From the NCBI GenBank assembly GCA_019054805.1, contig JAHQIY010000015.1, positions 752,001 through 816,000 of the forward strand: a DNA stretch of 64,000 nucleotides, in the 5' to 3' direction. A model generated the notes under the pieces. That model worked only from the letters and a program-made list of their open reading frames with translations, was not told the DNA's origin and searched no databases. This document shows positions 24,126 through 34,479 of this stretch, one piece after another. This stretch comes from Brachionus manjavacas (Eukaryota; Rotifera; Eurotatoria; Ploima; Brachionidae). Each line of letters opens with the position of its first letter. Within the stretch, counting starts at the first letter, position 1. Position numbers and translations under genes: made by a program.

Positions 24126-24240
24126 TTATTTATTTATTTGTTTTCTGTACCGAGCTAAAGCTCCTTCAGAATAAATTAAAAATAAAATAAAAAAATAAAA
24201 AAAAATAAAATTAAAGTTAATAAAATTTGATAAAAAAAAG
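24126..24240 (-). mobile_element. LINE 3' end fragment, minus strand
   Basis: Minus strand TTCTGAAGGAGCTTTAGCTC followed by GGTACAGAAAACAAATAAATAAATA at 24126-24175, nearly identical to the terminus at 23.7 kb. This is the third consecutive copy in the same orientation. Its upper limit is unclear because it merges into AT-rich sequence. Confidence 0.6.
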
Positions 24241-24299
24241 AATCAAAATAGAGTAAATAAGCTAAAAAAATGAAAGTTGAAAAAGTTGATTTTTCAGGG

Positions 24300-24914
24300 A
24301 AAAAAGAATAAAAAGTTAAATTATTAATTAAATTAAATTATGTAATTAAATTATTAATTTAAATAAAAAAATGGATATTTTTTTTGAAATTAATTTGTTA
24401 AAATTTGTATCAAATGTTGTCAAATTATGCACTTGATATGTCATTTTTTTAAGTAAAATTGTCATACATTTGACATTAATATATTGCTGTCAATCGGCGT
24501 TAATTTCTAATTTAATCAAATCACGTTGTATAAAAAGGTGGAATATCTAACGAAGAAAAAAAACGCCGTACTTTAATCGAATTATGTGTTTTTAAGTCAG
24601 CACTTTGAAAAGCTATCACTTTAATTGGACTACCGAGGGCTGTTGTCATGTTACGAAAACAAATTAATTTATAATAAAAAAAAGATCTCATTTAAAAACA
24701 ATCTACTTTATTACCTGTACAACTAAGTTTATTTAATAGATTTAAAAAAACAAAAAGAGCCGCATTAAATACACCGGCTTGACATTTTATTCATAAATAA
24801 ACACTTTTCGTCGCCTTTCTTTTTCATTTGATTACACAATTTAACTATTTTTTCCTGCTTATTTACATTGACTATAAAGAAAATTTTTAACAATAATTTA
24901 GATTATATGCAAAA
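24300..24914. promoter_or_regulatory. Upstream region of the proline-rich gene
   Basis: Contains TATAAAAAGGTGG at about 24530-24542, a possible TATA box some 380 bp before the start codon. A TAATTTAG acceptor-like site just before the ATG would allow a noncoding first exon. The same string TATAAAAAGGTGG recurs at about 15138 in front of LINE copy 1, so it may instead belong to a repeat. Confidence 0.3.
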
Positions 24915-26066
24915 ATGAAAAAAGCTTTCATAAACCCAGAATATATAAGCTTGGACCAAGTGAAAAAAATGACAAATGATAAACTAGGTCCCCCTCCAAG
25001 TCATCGGCCACCACCACCACCAGCCACACCGCCAGTCATTCATCACCGAATTCCCCCTCTTCGACCGAGACCAAGACTTCCTCTCTACCAGAACATTAAC
25101 TCCGAAAACGACACCACATCCCATTCAAATGAATATTCATCCAACTCTTCCTCTTCAAACGCTACAATGATAGTCCGAAAGTCTCCTCCAAGCAGTTGCG
25201 TATTCGAAAGTGATGACTCATTATCGTCCATGATAGTCAAAGATGATCCATCATCGCCACCACGACTAGTGCTTAAAAATACTCCTCGAGTCATCAATCG
25301 ACTGAGTGTTTTTGATTTTGAGACTCCGAAAAAAAAAATGGATTCACTCTCTCCAATAATGACCTCTTCAAGATCGGACCTAAACACAACCAGGAAGCAA
25401 GAATTGTTCAATGTGTTCTATGAAATAGAAGAAGAAGTGAATGTAATTGAACCGACCATAGTGCCATCGCCACCACCTCAGCCATCTATTCCCAAGAGCT
25501 TCAACAATGTTAACTATTACTATGTTCCCAATAGCCTTAATTCAAGCATGGAAAACATTGGATCGGATAATTCCGAAACAGAGTCTTCTCTCTGTTCGAT
25601 TGTCCTACAACCACCGAGTCCTTTTAAGTCTCCAAAAAATTCCTGTATTAAATCAGAAAAGACAAACTCGACCAAAAAAGTTAGTTTCTTGATAAATCAA
25701 AATTCGGTCTCGTCCAGGTCATCCTCGTCATGCTCTTCCATTTCGACTAGTTCCAGTGAGGCCGAGGTCCATGTTAAAGAATTGAATCTGATTCAGGAAA
25801 AGATATTTAACAAGATATTTTCCAACCAGGATTATTTTGTGTCAGACTTGATCAACAAGATAGAGTCGGCTTCGTCAAGCTCTATTCCGTCGTGTGCCTC
25901 CTCATCGTCGTCTCAGTCGTCTGGATACAAATCTTGTCAGTCTTCGAACAACAGCAAGATAATGAATCATTCTAGTGTTGAGCTCAAAGAGTTTATTGAC
26001 ACCAACAGGGATCGATTGGATCGATTAAAAATTAGACGAAATCAATTAATTGGGCTTAATAATTGA
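24915..26066 (+). CDS. Unassigned proline/serine-rich protein, PP1-docking motif
   Basis: Single-exon frame of 383 codons with codon use and base composition unlike the surroundings, so almost certainly real. I do not recognise a family. The N-terminus (NPEYISLDQVKKM) precedes a polyproline stretch at about residues 26-57 (PPPSHRPPPPPATPP and PPLRPRPRLPLY), suited to SH3 or EVH1 partners. A serine-rich, probably disordered middle follows. Residues 254-258 are KKVSF, a match to the RVxF motif that docks protein phosphatase 1. A second serine-rich run precedes a helical C-terminus (ELKEFIDTNRDRLDRLKI). There is no signal peptide or membrane segment. An adaptor or PP1 regulator role is a guess. 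No neighbour lies within 3 kb downstream or 11 kb upstream. Confidence 0.8.
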   Translation: MKKAFINPEYISLDQVKKMTNDKLGPPPSHRPPPPPATPPVIHHRIPPLRPRPRLPLYQNINSENDTTSHSNEYSSNSSSSNATMIVRKSPPSSCVFESDDSLSSMIVKDDPSSPPRLVLKNTPRVINRLSVFDFETPKKKMDSLSPIMTSSRSDLNTTRKQELFNVFYEIEEEVNVIEPTIVPSPPPQPSIPKSFNNVNYYYVPNSLNSSMENIGSDNSETESSLCSIVLQPPSPFKSPKNSCIKSEKTNSTKKVSFLINQNSVSSRSSSSCSSISTSSSEAEVHVKELNLIQEKIFNKIFSNQDYFVSDLINKIESASSSSIPSCASSSSSQSSGYKSCQSSNNSKIMNHSSVELKEFIDTNRDRLDRLKIRRNQLIGLNN

Positions 26067-26355
26067 ATTTTTCTTTGGTTTTTTTGTACAGTTATCCAGT
26101 TAAAATAGAAAATTATTTTTGTAATTATTTAAATAATTTATATTTTTTTACACTAAAAAATAAAATATTCCAATTAAAATTTCATTTTTTTATCAAATTC
26201 AAACTATATTACAGGGATATTATCTAAATAACACTAGCTTAATATTTTTGTCTATATTTATTTTAAAATTAATATGTTTTTAACTCAAAGCAAATCAATT
26301 TTTATATTTAAATGATATAATAACTTATTAAAAAAAAATATTATATTTATATTTA

Positions 26356-27144
26356 CAGTGCTGCTACGATACCTTGAATTCACCATATTTACGTAAATTA
26401 TGGTAAATTCACGATATTTTACCATATTTACCGTAAAATATGGTAATCTAAAAAAGAGTTTTTTTCGTTAAATAACGATAATTATCGTAAAATACCGATA
26501 ATTACTGTAAAATTTAGTGAAAAAAAAATTCCATAATTTCTCGAAAAAAACTGATTTTCATGAATAAATTTTTTTTTTGAATTTTTGAAAAAGGAAAACA
26601 AAACAAAATTTTTTGACAAAAATTGACGTAAATTTCGGTAATTTCTTGTAAAAAAAGGAAAAAAATGGTAAAAATTCAACAGAAAAGGAAAAATGGATTT
26701 TTTATTATTTCATTCAATTTTTTTTCTAAACAAATTAAAAAATATTATTATTTCAATTCAATCAAACGACATATTGTCTTTACTCCTAAGAGCTGATCGA
26801 ACCCATTTATTAAGAGAAAAAAAAAAAAAAAAAAAATTAATAAAAAATTAAAAAAAAAATTGCATAAAGTACGTTTTGTGTATCAAATCAAATTTTTCAA
26901 ATTCACTAATAAAACGATTAAAAATCAAATTTATATTGTTATCTATCAAATCAAATTTATATTTATATTGTTTTTGATTTCATTTAGAGTATATTATTTT
27001 ACTTTTGATATTAAGCATTTCAAAAAACTTTGACAGTTGAAAAATGTAAGAAATATATAAATCATCTTAAATATGTAAAAAATATTAAAAATTTTTATTA
27101 TTTTTAATTTTTATTAAAACATATCTAGTATCATAGCAGCACTG
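26356..27144. mobile_element. 789-bp TA-flanked MITE with ACGTAA subrepeats
   Basis: Starts CAGTGCTGCTACGATACC; its end in reverse reads CAGTGCTGCTATGATACT, giving terminal inverted repeats matching 17 of 18. TA flanks both sides (26354-26355 and 27145-27146). The first 180 bp are packed with palindromic subrepeats (ATTTACGTAAAT, GATAATTATC, ACCGTAAAATATGG), and an A19-type run occurs near 26820. There is no transposase. Terminus and flanks mark it as a non-autonomous Tc1/mariner element related to the one at 16052. Confidence 0.75.
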
Positions 27145-27146
27145 TA

Positions 27147-28841
27147 TTTTCAATTTACGCCTATTCTGACGATGATAAAAAAAATATCAAGTAATTTAAT
27201 TAATTTAAATTTGGTAGAGATAAAAGTTGATCTTAGTTTTTATTAAAAAATCTAATATAATCAATCTGTTCTTAATATTTGTAAATGTAAATATTTGTAA
27301 ATTTTTTTTATTTTTTATTTATAAATAATCAGAACATGATCTTTTTTTTACCAAAAAAAAATGTTATTATCTTAATATTTTTTTTTTTTTGGAACTTAAT
27401 GTTGGTTTTTGGGTTTTTAACCTTTGAATAAGAGGACCTAGGCAATAATTATTATTTTTTTCCCTGTAATAACAGCTATACCAAGACAAGCTTTTTATCT
27501 TAATGAATGAATAATGGTAGTGTCATTAAACCGAAAACATATTTTTTCAAATTAACTCATTATATTTATCAATACGACAACAAATTCGTCAAATAACAAC
27601 TGAAACTTTAATTTTAAATTTTATTATTCTTCGGTAAATTTAAATGAAATTTGACTGAAAACTTTTTGGTTATAGCATTCAAACAAAAATAAATTGAAAA
27701 GAATAATCAGAAAACCACTCTGATTAAATTAATATCATGGGTAAATATGCATCTATTAGGCTTTTGCAGATTTTTATTTTAATTTTTGATTTTTAATTTT
27801 GAACATAATGGAACGCATGAAAAATGCATTAAATTTTATTTTTGATTCCTGAAACTATAATGGTAATTTTCTGAATTATTGATTATATTGATTTTTTTAA
27901 AAGCTTCTATGTAAATATATTAATAAATATTTTAAATAAATTAAATATATAATAAAAAATAAATTAATATTAAATTTGATCTATGATTTTTTTTTACTTA
28001 AAAAAAAAAAATAAGCTTAATTTAAATGTTCTGGGCTATCTGAATTTTTAAATTTTGTTCTCTGTTCAAAACTTACCAAAATCGAATAAAATATGTTGAT
28101 TTTAAATCTAAAGACATTTTGCAGCTGTAACCATGTCATAATTGCAAAATATACATATTTTTCATCCTCCTAAATATTCAAAAAATTGAAAAAAAGTTGA
28201 AATAATCAAATAAACTCTGAAAATTTTTTAGCTAAAACTAGAAATTTTTGGTTAGCAGATTAAAACTAAAACATTTTTCTAATGAAGTACTAATGAAGAT
28301 AGAACTAATGAAGTAAAGATTTAATCGCTAAAGAAGTTAAAGTTTTTCAAAAAAATTACACTATTTGAACATAAGATGAAATTAGAAAAAGTTTGTTATA
28401 CACTCTAGGGAGTTTAGGGCTCAATTCTTTTGACGAATTATCATTTTCTTGTTTTTATTCTGAATTTATCAATTCTTTTCATTTAACGATTTTGATTTAA
28501 GTTTTCCTTTATTCAATAAAATAAAAATAAAAAATGTGAATTTAAATTTTATTGAGTTAATCAAAATTTTTCCAAAATATGACATAAACTATATCTATAT
28601 CTTAAATTATGTAAAATACACAAGAAAAAAATAAAAAAATAAACAAACATAAATCAATTTCAAAACACCTCTTTATTTCCTTTAATACTTTAAAATATTG
28701 AACAGTTTAAAATATTTTAATTTTAAATATTAATATTAATATTTTATTTTTTTATATAAACGGGTGTGTCCAAACTTTTAACCATTTGTTTCAAGAACTA
28801 ATATTATTTTGCAAAAAATTACCAAAAATTACAACAAATAA
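27147..28841. other. Gene-free AT-rich stretch
   Basis: About 1.7 kb of A/T-run sequence between the MITE and the LINE. No exon, repeat terminus or structured element was recognised. Confidence 0.5.
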
Positions 28842-31359
28842 TTTAATAATTTTAAAAACTGGAGTGATAATTTAGAGGCAAAAATTTTAACGGAGACAGA
28901 GAGTGCGGCAGAATTTGTGAAATGTCTAAGCGAGGGGTTTTTGACTCAGAATGTCTGTTTTAAAATTTTCCAGAAGGAGCCAAATAAATTAACTAACATA
29001 TTGGATCTAATCATAACGGAGGCGCAGGAGAGAATGGATAACCTTGAACCAGGAGAAGTCCTAGGTGGCAAGGAGAATGGTCATTTGAGTATGAGTTGGA
29101 GATACAAGTTAAAGAAGAAGGTGAAAGAGTTTAGATACAGGTTTAGGAGGAGTAAATTCAACTACAAGAAGGGGGACTATATAAGAATGAACAAATTCTT
29201 TGAGAGCATCAATTGGAGAGTTGCTCTTGTGGACAAGAACATCCGCGATTCTTATAAAGAGTTCCTGAAAATATATAATGAAGCTTGAGAAAGATAAAAA
29301 TTGATGCGAATCGAAGGATCCGGCCACCGTGGCTTACGAAAGATCTCAAATCGTTGATGAGAAGAAAGAGCAATTTATGGCGCAGTTGGGTGCAAGGCCA
29401 TAGAAGAGATACTGGGAAATATGAAGAGTACAAAGAAATTAGCAAAAATGTTAAAAGGGTCATGAACACTAATATCTCAGCTTATGAGTTGAGGCTTGCA
29501 AGCAACTACTCTAAGAATCCAAAAGCACTATACAGCTACATGAAGAGCGAGCAGAAGGTGAGTGAGAGAATTGGTTCTTTAACTAAGAAAGACGGGAGTA
29601 CAACAACAGACAGATGTGAGATAGCGGAGATTTTGAATGAACAATTCGAATCGGTCTTTTCGGTAGAACTTGGTGACTTTCAGAATTTTGAAATGAGAAC
29701 GGAGTTCAAGTGTGATGCAGAAGAAAGATTGGAGAGTAGAGATGTGCAAACAAGGTTGGAGAAACTAAATTGCAACAAGTCACCAGTCGGAGACGGGGTC
29801 ACACAAAGGGTATTAATAAATTGCTCTCAAGAGTTGTCAAAAGCACTCGCCATCATTTTCAGCAATTCATTAGATGAGAGAGACGTACCAGATGAATGGA
29901 CGGAAGCGAATATTTTCCCATTGTACAAGAAAGGGAGTAAACTCACGGCGTCAAATTACCGACCAGGTTCCTTGACATCAGTGTGTTGTAAGGTAATGGA
30001 AGGAATAGTTAGAGATTGGATAACAGCACATTTAAACAAGTACAGCTTGATCTCTAGTAGACAGCATGGTTTTGTTCAACTTAAGGCGTGTGTAACTAAC
30101 CTTTTGGAGTGTCAGCATAAGGTGTCGATGAGCGTGGGTAATAATAAGTGAGTGGATGTACTATACACGGACTTCGAGAAGGCTTTTGATATGGTTTCAC
30201 ATAGAAAACTACTCATCAAGTTAAGAGCTTATGGAATATGTGGTAAACTGCTCGACTGGATTAAGGCATTCTTGAGCGATAGAAGGCAAAAGGTGGTTAT
30301 GGGCACGTCGGAATCAAGGTGGAGAAATATTACTAGTGGTGTGCCTCAAGGATCAGTATTAGGTCCCTTACTTTTCATGATGTATATCAATGACTTGCCA
30401 GACAAAATAAATAACATAGATATAAAGGTGATAGTAAGGTGATGTCAGAGGGGAACGAAATGTCACAATCAGATTTACAAGCAGATATAAATGAAATAGA
30501 TAACTGGTGCAATAAGTGGTCAATGTCCTTAAACAGTAATAAATGCAAAATCATGCATTACGGGAAGAAGAACCCTAGAAACAAATATTACATTCAACAT
30601 GGTGAAGAAAAAGTATGGTTGCAGGAATCCGAGGTTGAGAAAGATCTTGGTATTATGGTTTCAAATGATGGGAAGCATAGTAAACAAGTAGAAGCAGCGG
30701 TATCTAAAGCTAACGTGCTTGCTTTAGGTAGAATGAGAAAAACTTTCAAATTTTTTAATAAAGAGTTGTTTAAAAAGCTGTACCCAGCTTTCGTCAGAAC
30801 GCATTTAGAATTCGCTTCGGCGGTATGGAATTCTATGACTAGAAGTGAAATTAATAAGGTCGAGGGAATCCAGAAAAGGGCGACTAAGATGGTAATAGAA
30901 TTAAGAGGATTAGAGTACGAAGAAAGACTTAGGAAGCTTGGTTTAACAGACCTTGAAACAAGAAGGAAAAGAGGGGACTTATTACAAATATTTAAGATAA
31001 AGAAAGGGTTCGAGAAGATAGATTTGGATATAAGAGAGAATGAGGGAGTAAGTGAGGGAACAAGCAGGAGACACAATAGCCAAATAACGAGTTATAAGCA
31101 GGGAAGGACAATGAGGGATAAATTCTTACTTAACCGAACAGCTACATCCTGTAACCTTTTACCCTCGGAAATAGTAGGGACTGATACGGTCAATCAGTTT
31201 AAGGCCAAAATTGATAGACATATGAAGTCGGAGACCTGGAGAAGATCTGTTTACAGAATCTGATACTCAGGAACCTTGACTTAATGCAACTTAGGTTGCA
31301 AGCTGATAAAGTGCAGCGTTATGAACTGGACTCACACTTATGTGTTACAGCTCACACTT

Positions 31360-31392
<33 letters not shown>
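28842..31392 (+). mobile_element. CR1/L2-type LINE, 5'-truncated, recently active
   Basis: The copy begins inside the endonuclease domain (NILDLIIT at about 29005) and runs through a nearly continuous reverse transcriptase. Motifs: YKKGSKLTASNYRPGSLTSV; VDVLYTDFEKAFDMVSHRKL at 30152-30210; SGVPQGSVLGPLLFMMYIND at 30335-30395; and the C-terminal KKLYPAFVRTHLEFASAVWN near 30775-30830. Few breaks are visible: a TGA at 29286, a TGA at 30149, and a frameshift near 30430 where the expected FADD catalytic motif is missing, consistent with a small deletion of about 10 bp. Its base composition is richer in G than the host sequence. The 3' UTR ends in (CTA)11. The low decay suggests a young but dead copy. 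Confidence 0.9.
31360..31392. repeat. (CTA)11 microsatellite tail of the LINE
   Basis: Eleven perfect CTA units directly after the LINE 3' UTR. Short simple-repeat tails instead of poly(A) are typical of CR1/L2 relatives. Confidence 0.9.
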
Positions 31393-32025
31393 TGAATTCA
31401 AAGATTTTGTTAGAAAAAATTCAAAAAATTTTTTATTTGAAAAATTAAAAAATTTATAAAAATTTTTCAAAAATCATAGAAAAATAGCAAAAATTCCCAA
31501 CTTTTTGGCCGAAATCGAATTTCCCGTGTCTAACGGATAAGTAATTATTTATATACTTTATATGTAATTTTATGCAATCTTACGTAAGTTTACGTAATCT
31601 TACGTTAAATTTTGTTTTTAACAAAGTTTAAGATTACGTAAAATTAAATCATTTCACGTTATTTTACGTAAAATATCACAAAATTCTGTTAGAACCATGC
31701 AAAATTCAAGCATTGTATCTCTTTTTTTATCTTAAAGAGATGAAAAAAAATATAAAAAAGCAATTTTGACAAAAGATCGCTTTAATTTGAGAATTTGAAT
31801 TTAAAAAATAAATTTACAAAACTTCGTTACTTTATTAAACAATCTTTTCATAAACAAAACGAGAAAAGTTAAGCATTTTGAAAAATCAGCAAAAAAAATC
31901 ATTGAAAAATTATGATAATAGATAAAATCTTTTTTTTTAATTAAAAAAATATTTTAGATAAAAAACCAGCAAAAAATTCCAAAATTTTTTTTTATTTCCC
32001 ATTCAATAGATTAAGACAAGCGGTG
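31393..32025. repeat. Spacer with ACGTAA-rich relic (about 31545-31680)
   Basis: After the LINE, TTACGTAAGTTTACGTAATC and its partners (GATTACGTAAAATT, TTTTACGTAAAATA) form several inverted pairs between 31565 and 31670. They resemble the interior of the MITEs at 14.8, 16.1 and 26.4 kb, but no CAGT ends or TA flanks are clear, so this is probably a worn relic. The rest is AT-rich and empty. Confidence 0.4.
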
Positions 32026-33901
32026 TCACAGGTTACTCCCAGACATATGGCTAGGAGAATCGGCAAACATAACTTGAAGTTTGTATGCCTCGGCAGTCAA
32101 AAGGGTTATGTCACTTATTTTAAGATTTCGGGTTGGAAGACTTTGCAATAATATCATTAGACCCTAAAATCAGCAATATAGACTGACCAAAATTCATTTT
32201 TGTCAAATTACCTGGAAATCTTTTTCTTCAATTAAATTCCTGGAAAATCTGCACAAAAAAGCGGCACAAACATACAAATGAAAATCCGAGAACCCGAACG
32301 GCTCAGCCTTTTTAAACCAAAATTTAATAAAAAAAAATCTACAAAAGAAAACAAAATACATGATATGTATCCCATAGTCGAATTGTACAATTAAGTGGTA
32401 TTTCCCTCATTAATAAATTATTCATCCATCTAAAAGCAAATTGTATAAACTCAATATTATTCTTTTTTAAATGTTCATATAAAGCTCCTTGGTCATAAAA
32501 ATAAATTAAATTCTCAGAGAAAATTTTATTCCATTAAATTTTACTGTCAATTCTTTTCATTAGTTCCTCTAATGCAATTATTTTCTTTTGAATGCCAGGC
32601 TGGGAAAAAATGTAATTTTCCTGAATTCTGTCGAGCAATTTAGTCATGCACCAGTAGCAGTCGGCCTCCAATTGATGCAAACTTTCTTGTGACAAACTTT
32701 CAATATCCTTGGCCTCGATTTCCGTATCTTAAAAAGTAATCAAAAATAACTAGATCAAGAAAAATATTCAAAAATAATTTACAGCTCGGAATTTTAATGT
32801 AATCGGTTAAAAAAACAACAAAAAAAGGTGTCAACAGATCATTTATGCCTTGGACATAACCACTTCCAGGATGACGAACAGCCCATACATAAAGAACACG
32901 TTGGAAAATATTTTGAACAGTTTCATTTTGAAAAATAGGTATTAGAGGATTCATTCTGGGTATATCGTTCAGAATTTGGCGCAAGGTATCATGATTTAAG
33001 TCCAAAAAAGAGGGACTATAGCATTCTGTAACAGACTCCCAGTATGAATTTCTCTTTTGTTCAATGGTTTTATCTTGCAGTTCTTTTTTAAGTGGCAAGT
33101 AGTCGGACAAAAGTTTCCAGCAAATAGGTCGAAAATTATTCGGAATGCCTTTCCAGCTCAGTTTTTCTAATTCACTTAAATTAATCGGATTCGAGTTTAG
33201 GATATTTTCGAATTTAAGTATTTTAGTGGAATCTTGATCAAAATCTTTGAAGACATATAACTGATGCCTGCTTGATGCAGTTGTATCTTTGATGTCAATT
33301 TTTTTATTTTGGTTACTTGATTTCGGATCAGAAGGCTTTGCATAAGTCGTATCTGTACTTTTTACATCTGAACTTGATAAAGAAGTTATTTTAAATGATT
33401 TGGAAAGAGCGGAAATGTGGCTGTTTGCATCAGTTTCTTGTCTGAGTGCCTTGCCCGGACCAGGAGATGACTTTGTGTTTGTGTTGGACCCACTTGATAC
33501 ACTTGATTGCATTTTTTCTTGAGTTTCTTTATGGTTTTTAATTATTTTTTTTGCCACCTCTTCCGAATCAATAATTGAAATTGGAAATGGATCGGTCAAA
33601 TTGAAGCATTCATTTTCGTCAATGTCCCATGCATCGATTGTTTTTTTCTCATAGTCTCTAAATGCTTTTACAACTGTGCCTGGTAAACTGTGAGAGTTGG
33701 AGCTGCCTGAGCCTGATTTGAGCTCCCTTTTGGACAAAAAAATATAATGACAATTTTAATTTGGAAAAGGTTACTTAATTATTTTCAAATTGGGCGGATG
33801 TTGAGCACCATAGATTTGTTGCTGGCTTTTGGTGAAATTAAAATTAAGTAAAGAGACATTATTAATTCAATAGAATGGACTACTTACCCATCAAATGGCA
33901 T
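32026..33901 (-). CDS. TBC1D22: TBC1 domain family member 22-like Rab GAP
   Basis: TBC-domain protein; TBC1D22 proteins are Golgi-linked putative Rab GTPase-activating proteins. Minus-strand exons: 33901-33888, 33825-33775, 33726-32783, 32727-32545, 32487-32360, 32307-32212, 32163-32026; 517 aa, the length I recall for human TBC1D22A. The short first exons encode MPFDG and QQQIYGAQHPPNLK; the IYGAQHPP motif is diagnostic of the subfamily. A long Ser/Lys-rich linker precedes the TBC domain. The arginine finger lies in ILNDIPR (Arg about 279) and the glutamine finger in GYVQG (Gln about 314), so the GAP should be active. QFAFRWMNNLLMRE, CTIRLWDTY and the C-terminal LLTAEAYKLQVMFADSPSH match the family closely. 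It is divergent from the first ENTPD gene. Confidence 0.94.
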
Positions 33902-34479
33902 TTCGGGTCTGTACTTATTTTTTTCAGTTCGGTGATCTTATTAGGTTGGAAATTCGAGTTGGAATTTTGTAAAATTTAAATTTATAATTTTTATGAAAAA
34001 TAGTATGAAATTTTTTTATATTATGAATTTTCGTGCAAATTTTTTAAAAGTAACTTTTTTCTATCTATTTTTTAATTCATAGAATTTTACTGCAAAAATA
34101 AATAAGTTGCATTATTATAATTTTTGGCATTTTGGGCTCTAGTAAATAAAAATCAATTGTAATGAGCACAATAAAGACAATTTTTTTCTATACATAAATC
34201 ATTTGAACAAATTTTATTTCTTGGTAAATCATGGTAATTTTACTTATAAAGAATAAAATTATAAACTTAAGCACAAAAAAATAATTGAATTAGACCATAT
34301 TTAGGCGGTTAAAATTCCTGCATTGAAAAAAAAACTTGTTAATCTTATCAATTAAAAATGTGATATATTTTTATCTATTTTAATAGATTTTATATTTAAC
34401 TATAAGATGTTTTGCGTTTTAAAATAATTAGCTGATTTTTGGATTCATTCAAGGACCAAAATTAAATATCCTTATACAA
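33902..34479. promoter_or_regulatory. Divergent promoter region, TBC1D22 and ENTPD
   Basis: 578 bp between opposed start codons, AT-rich, holding both promoters and 5' UTRs. No specific element was recognised. Confidence 0.4.

Noticed and set aside
26482-26679. 65-codon minus-strand frame
   Set aside because: Falls entirely within the MITE at 26356-27144.
30594-31076. 160-codon minus-strand frame
   Set aside because: Antisense shadow of the CR1-type LINE reverse transcriptase.
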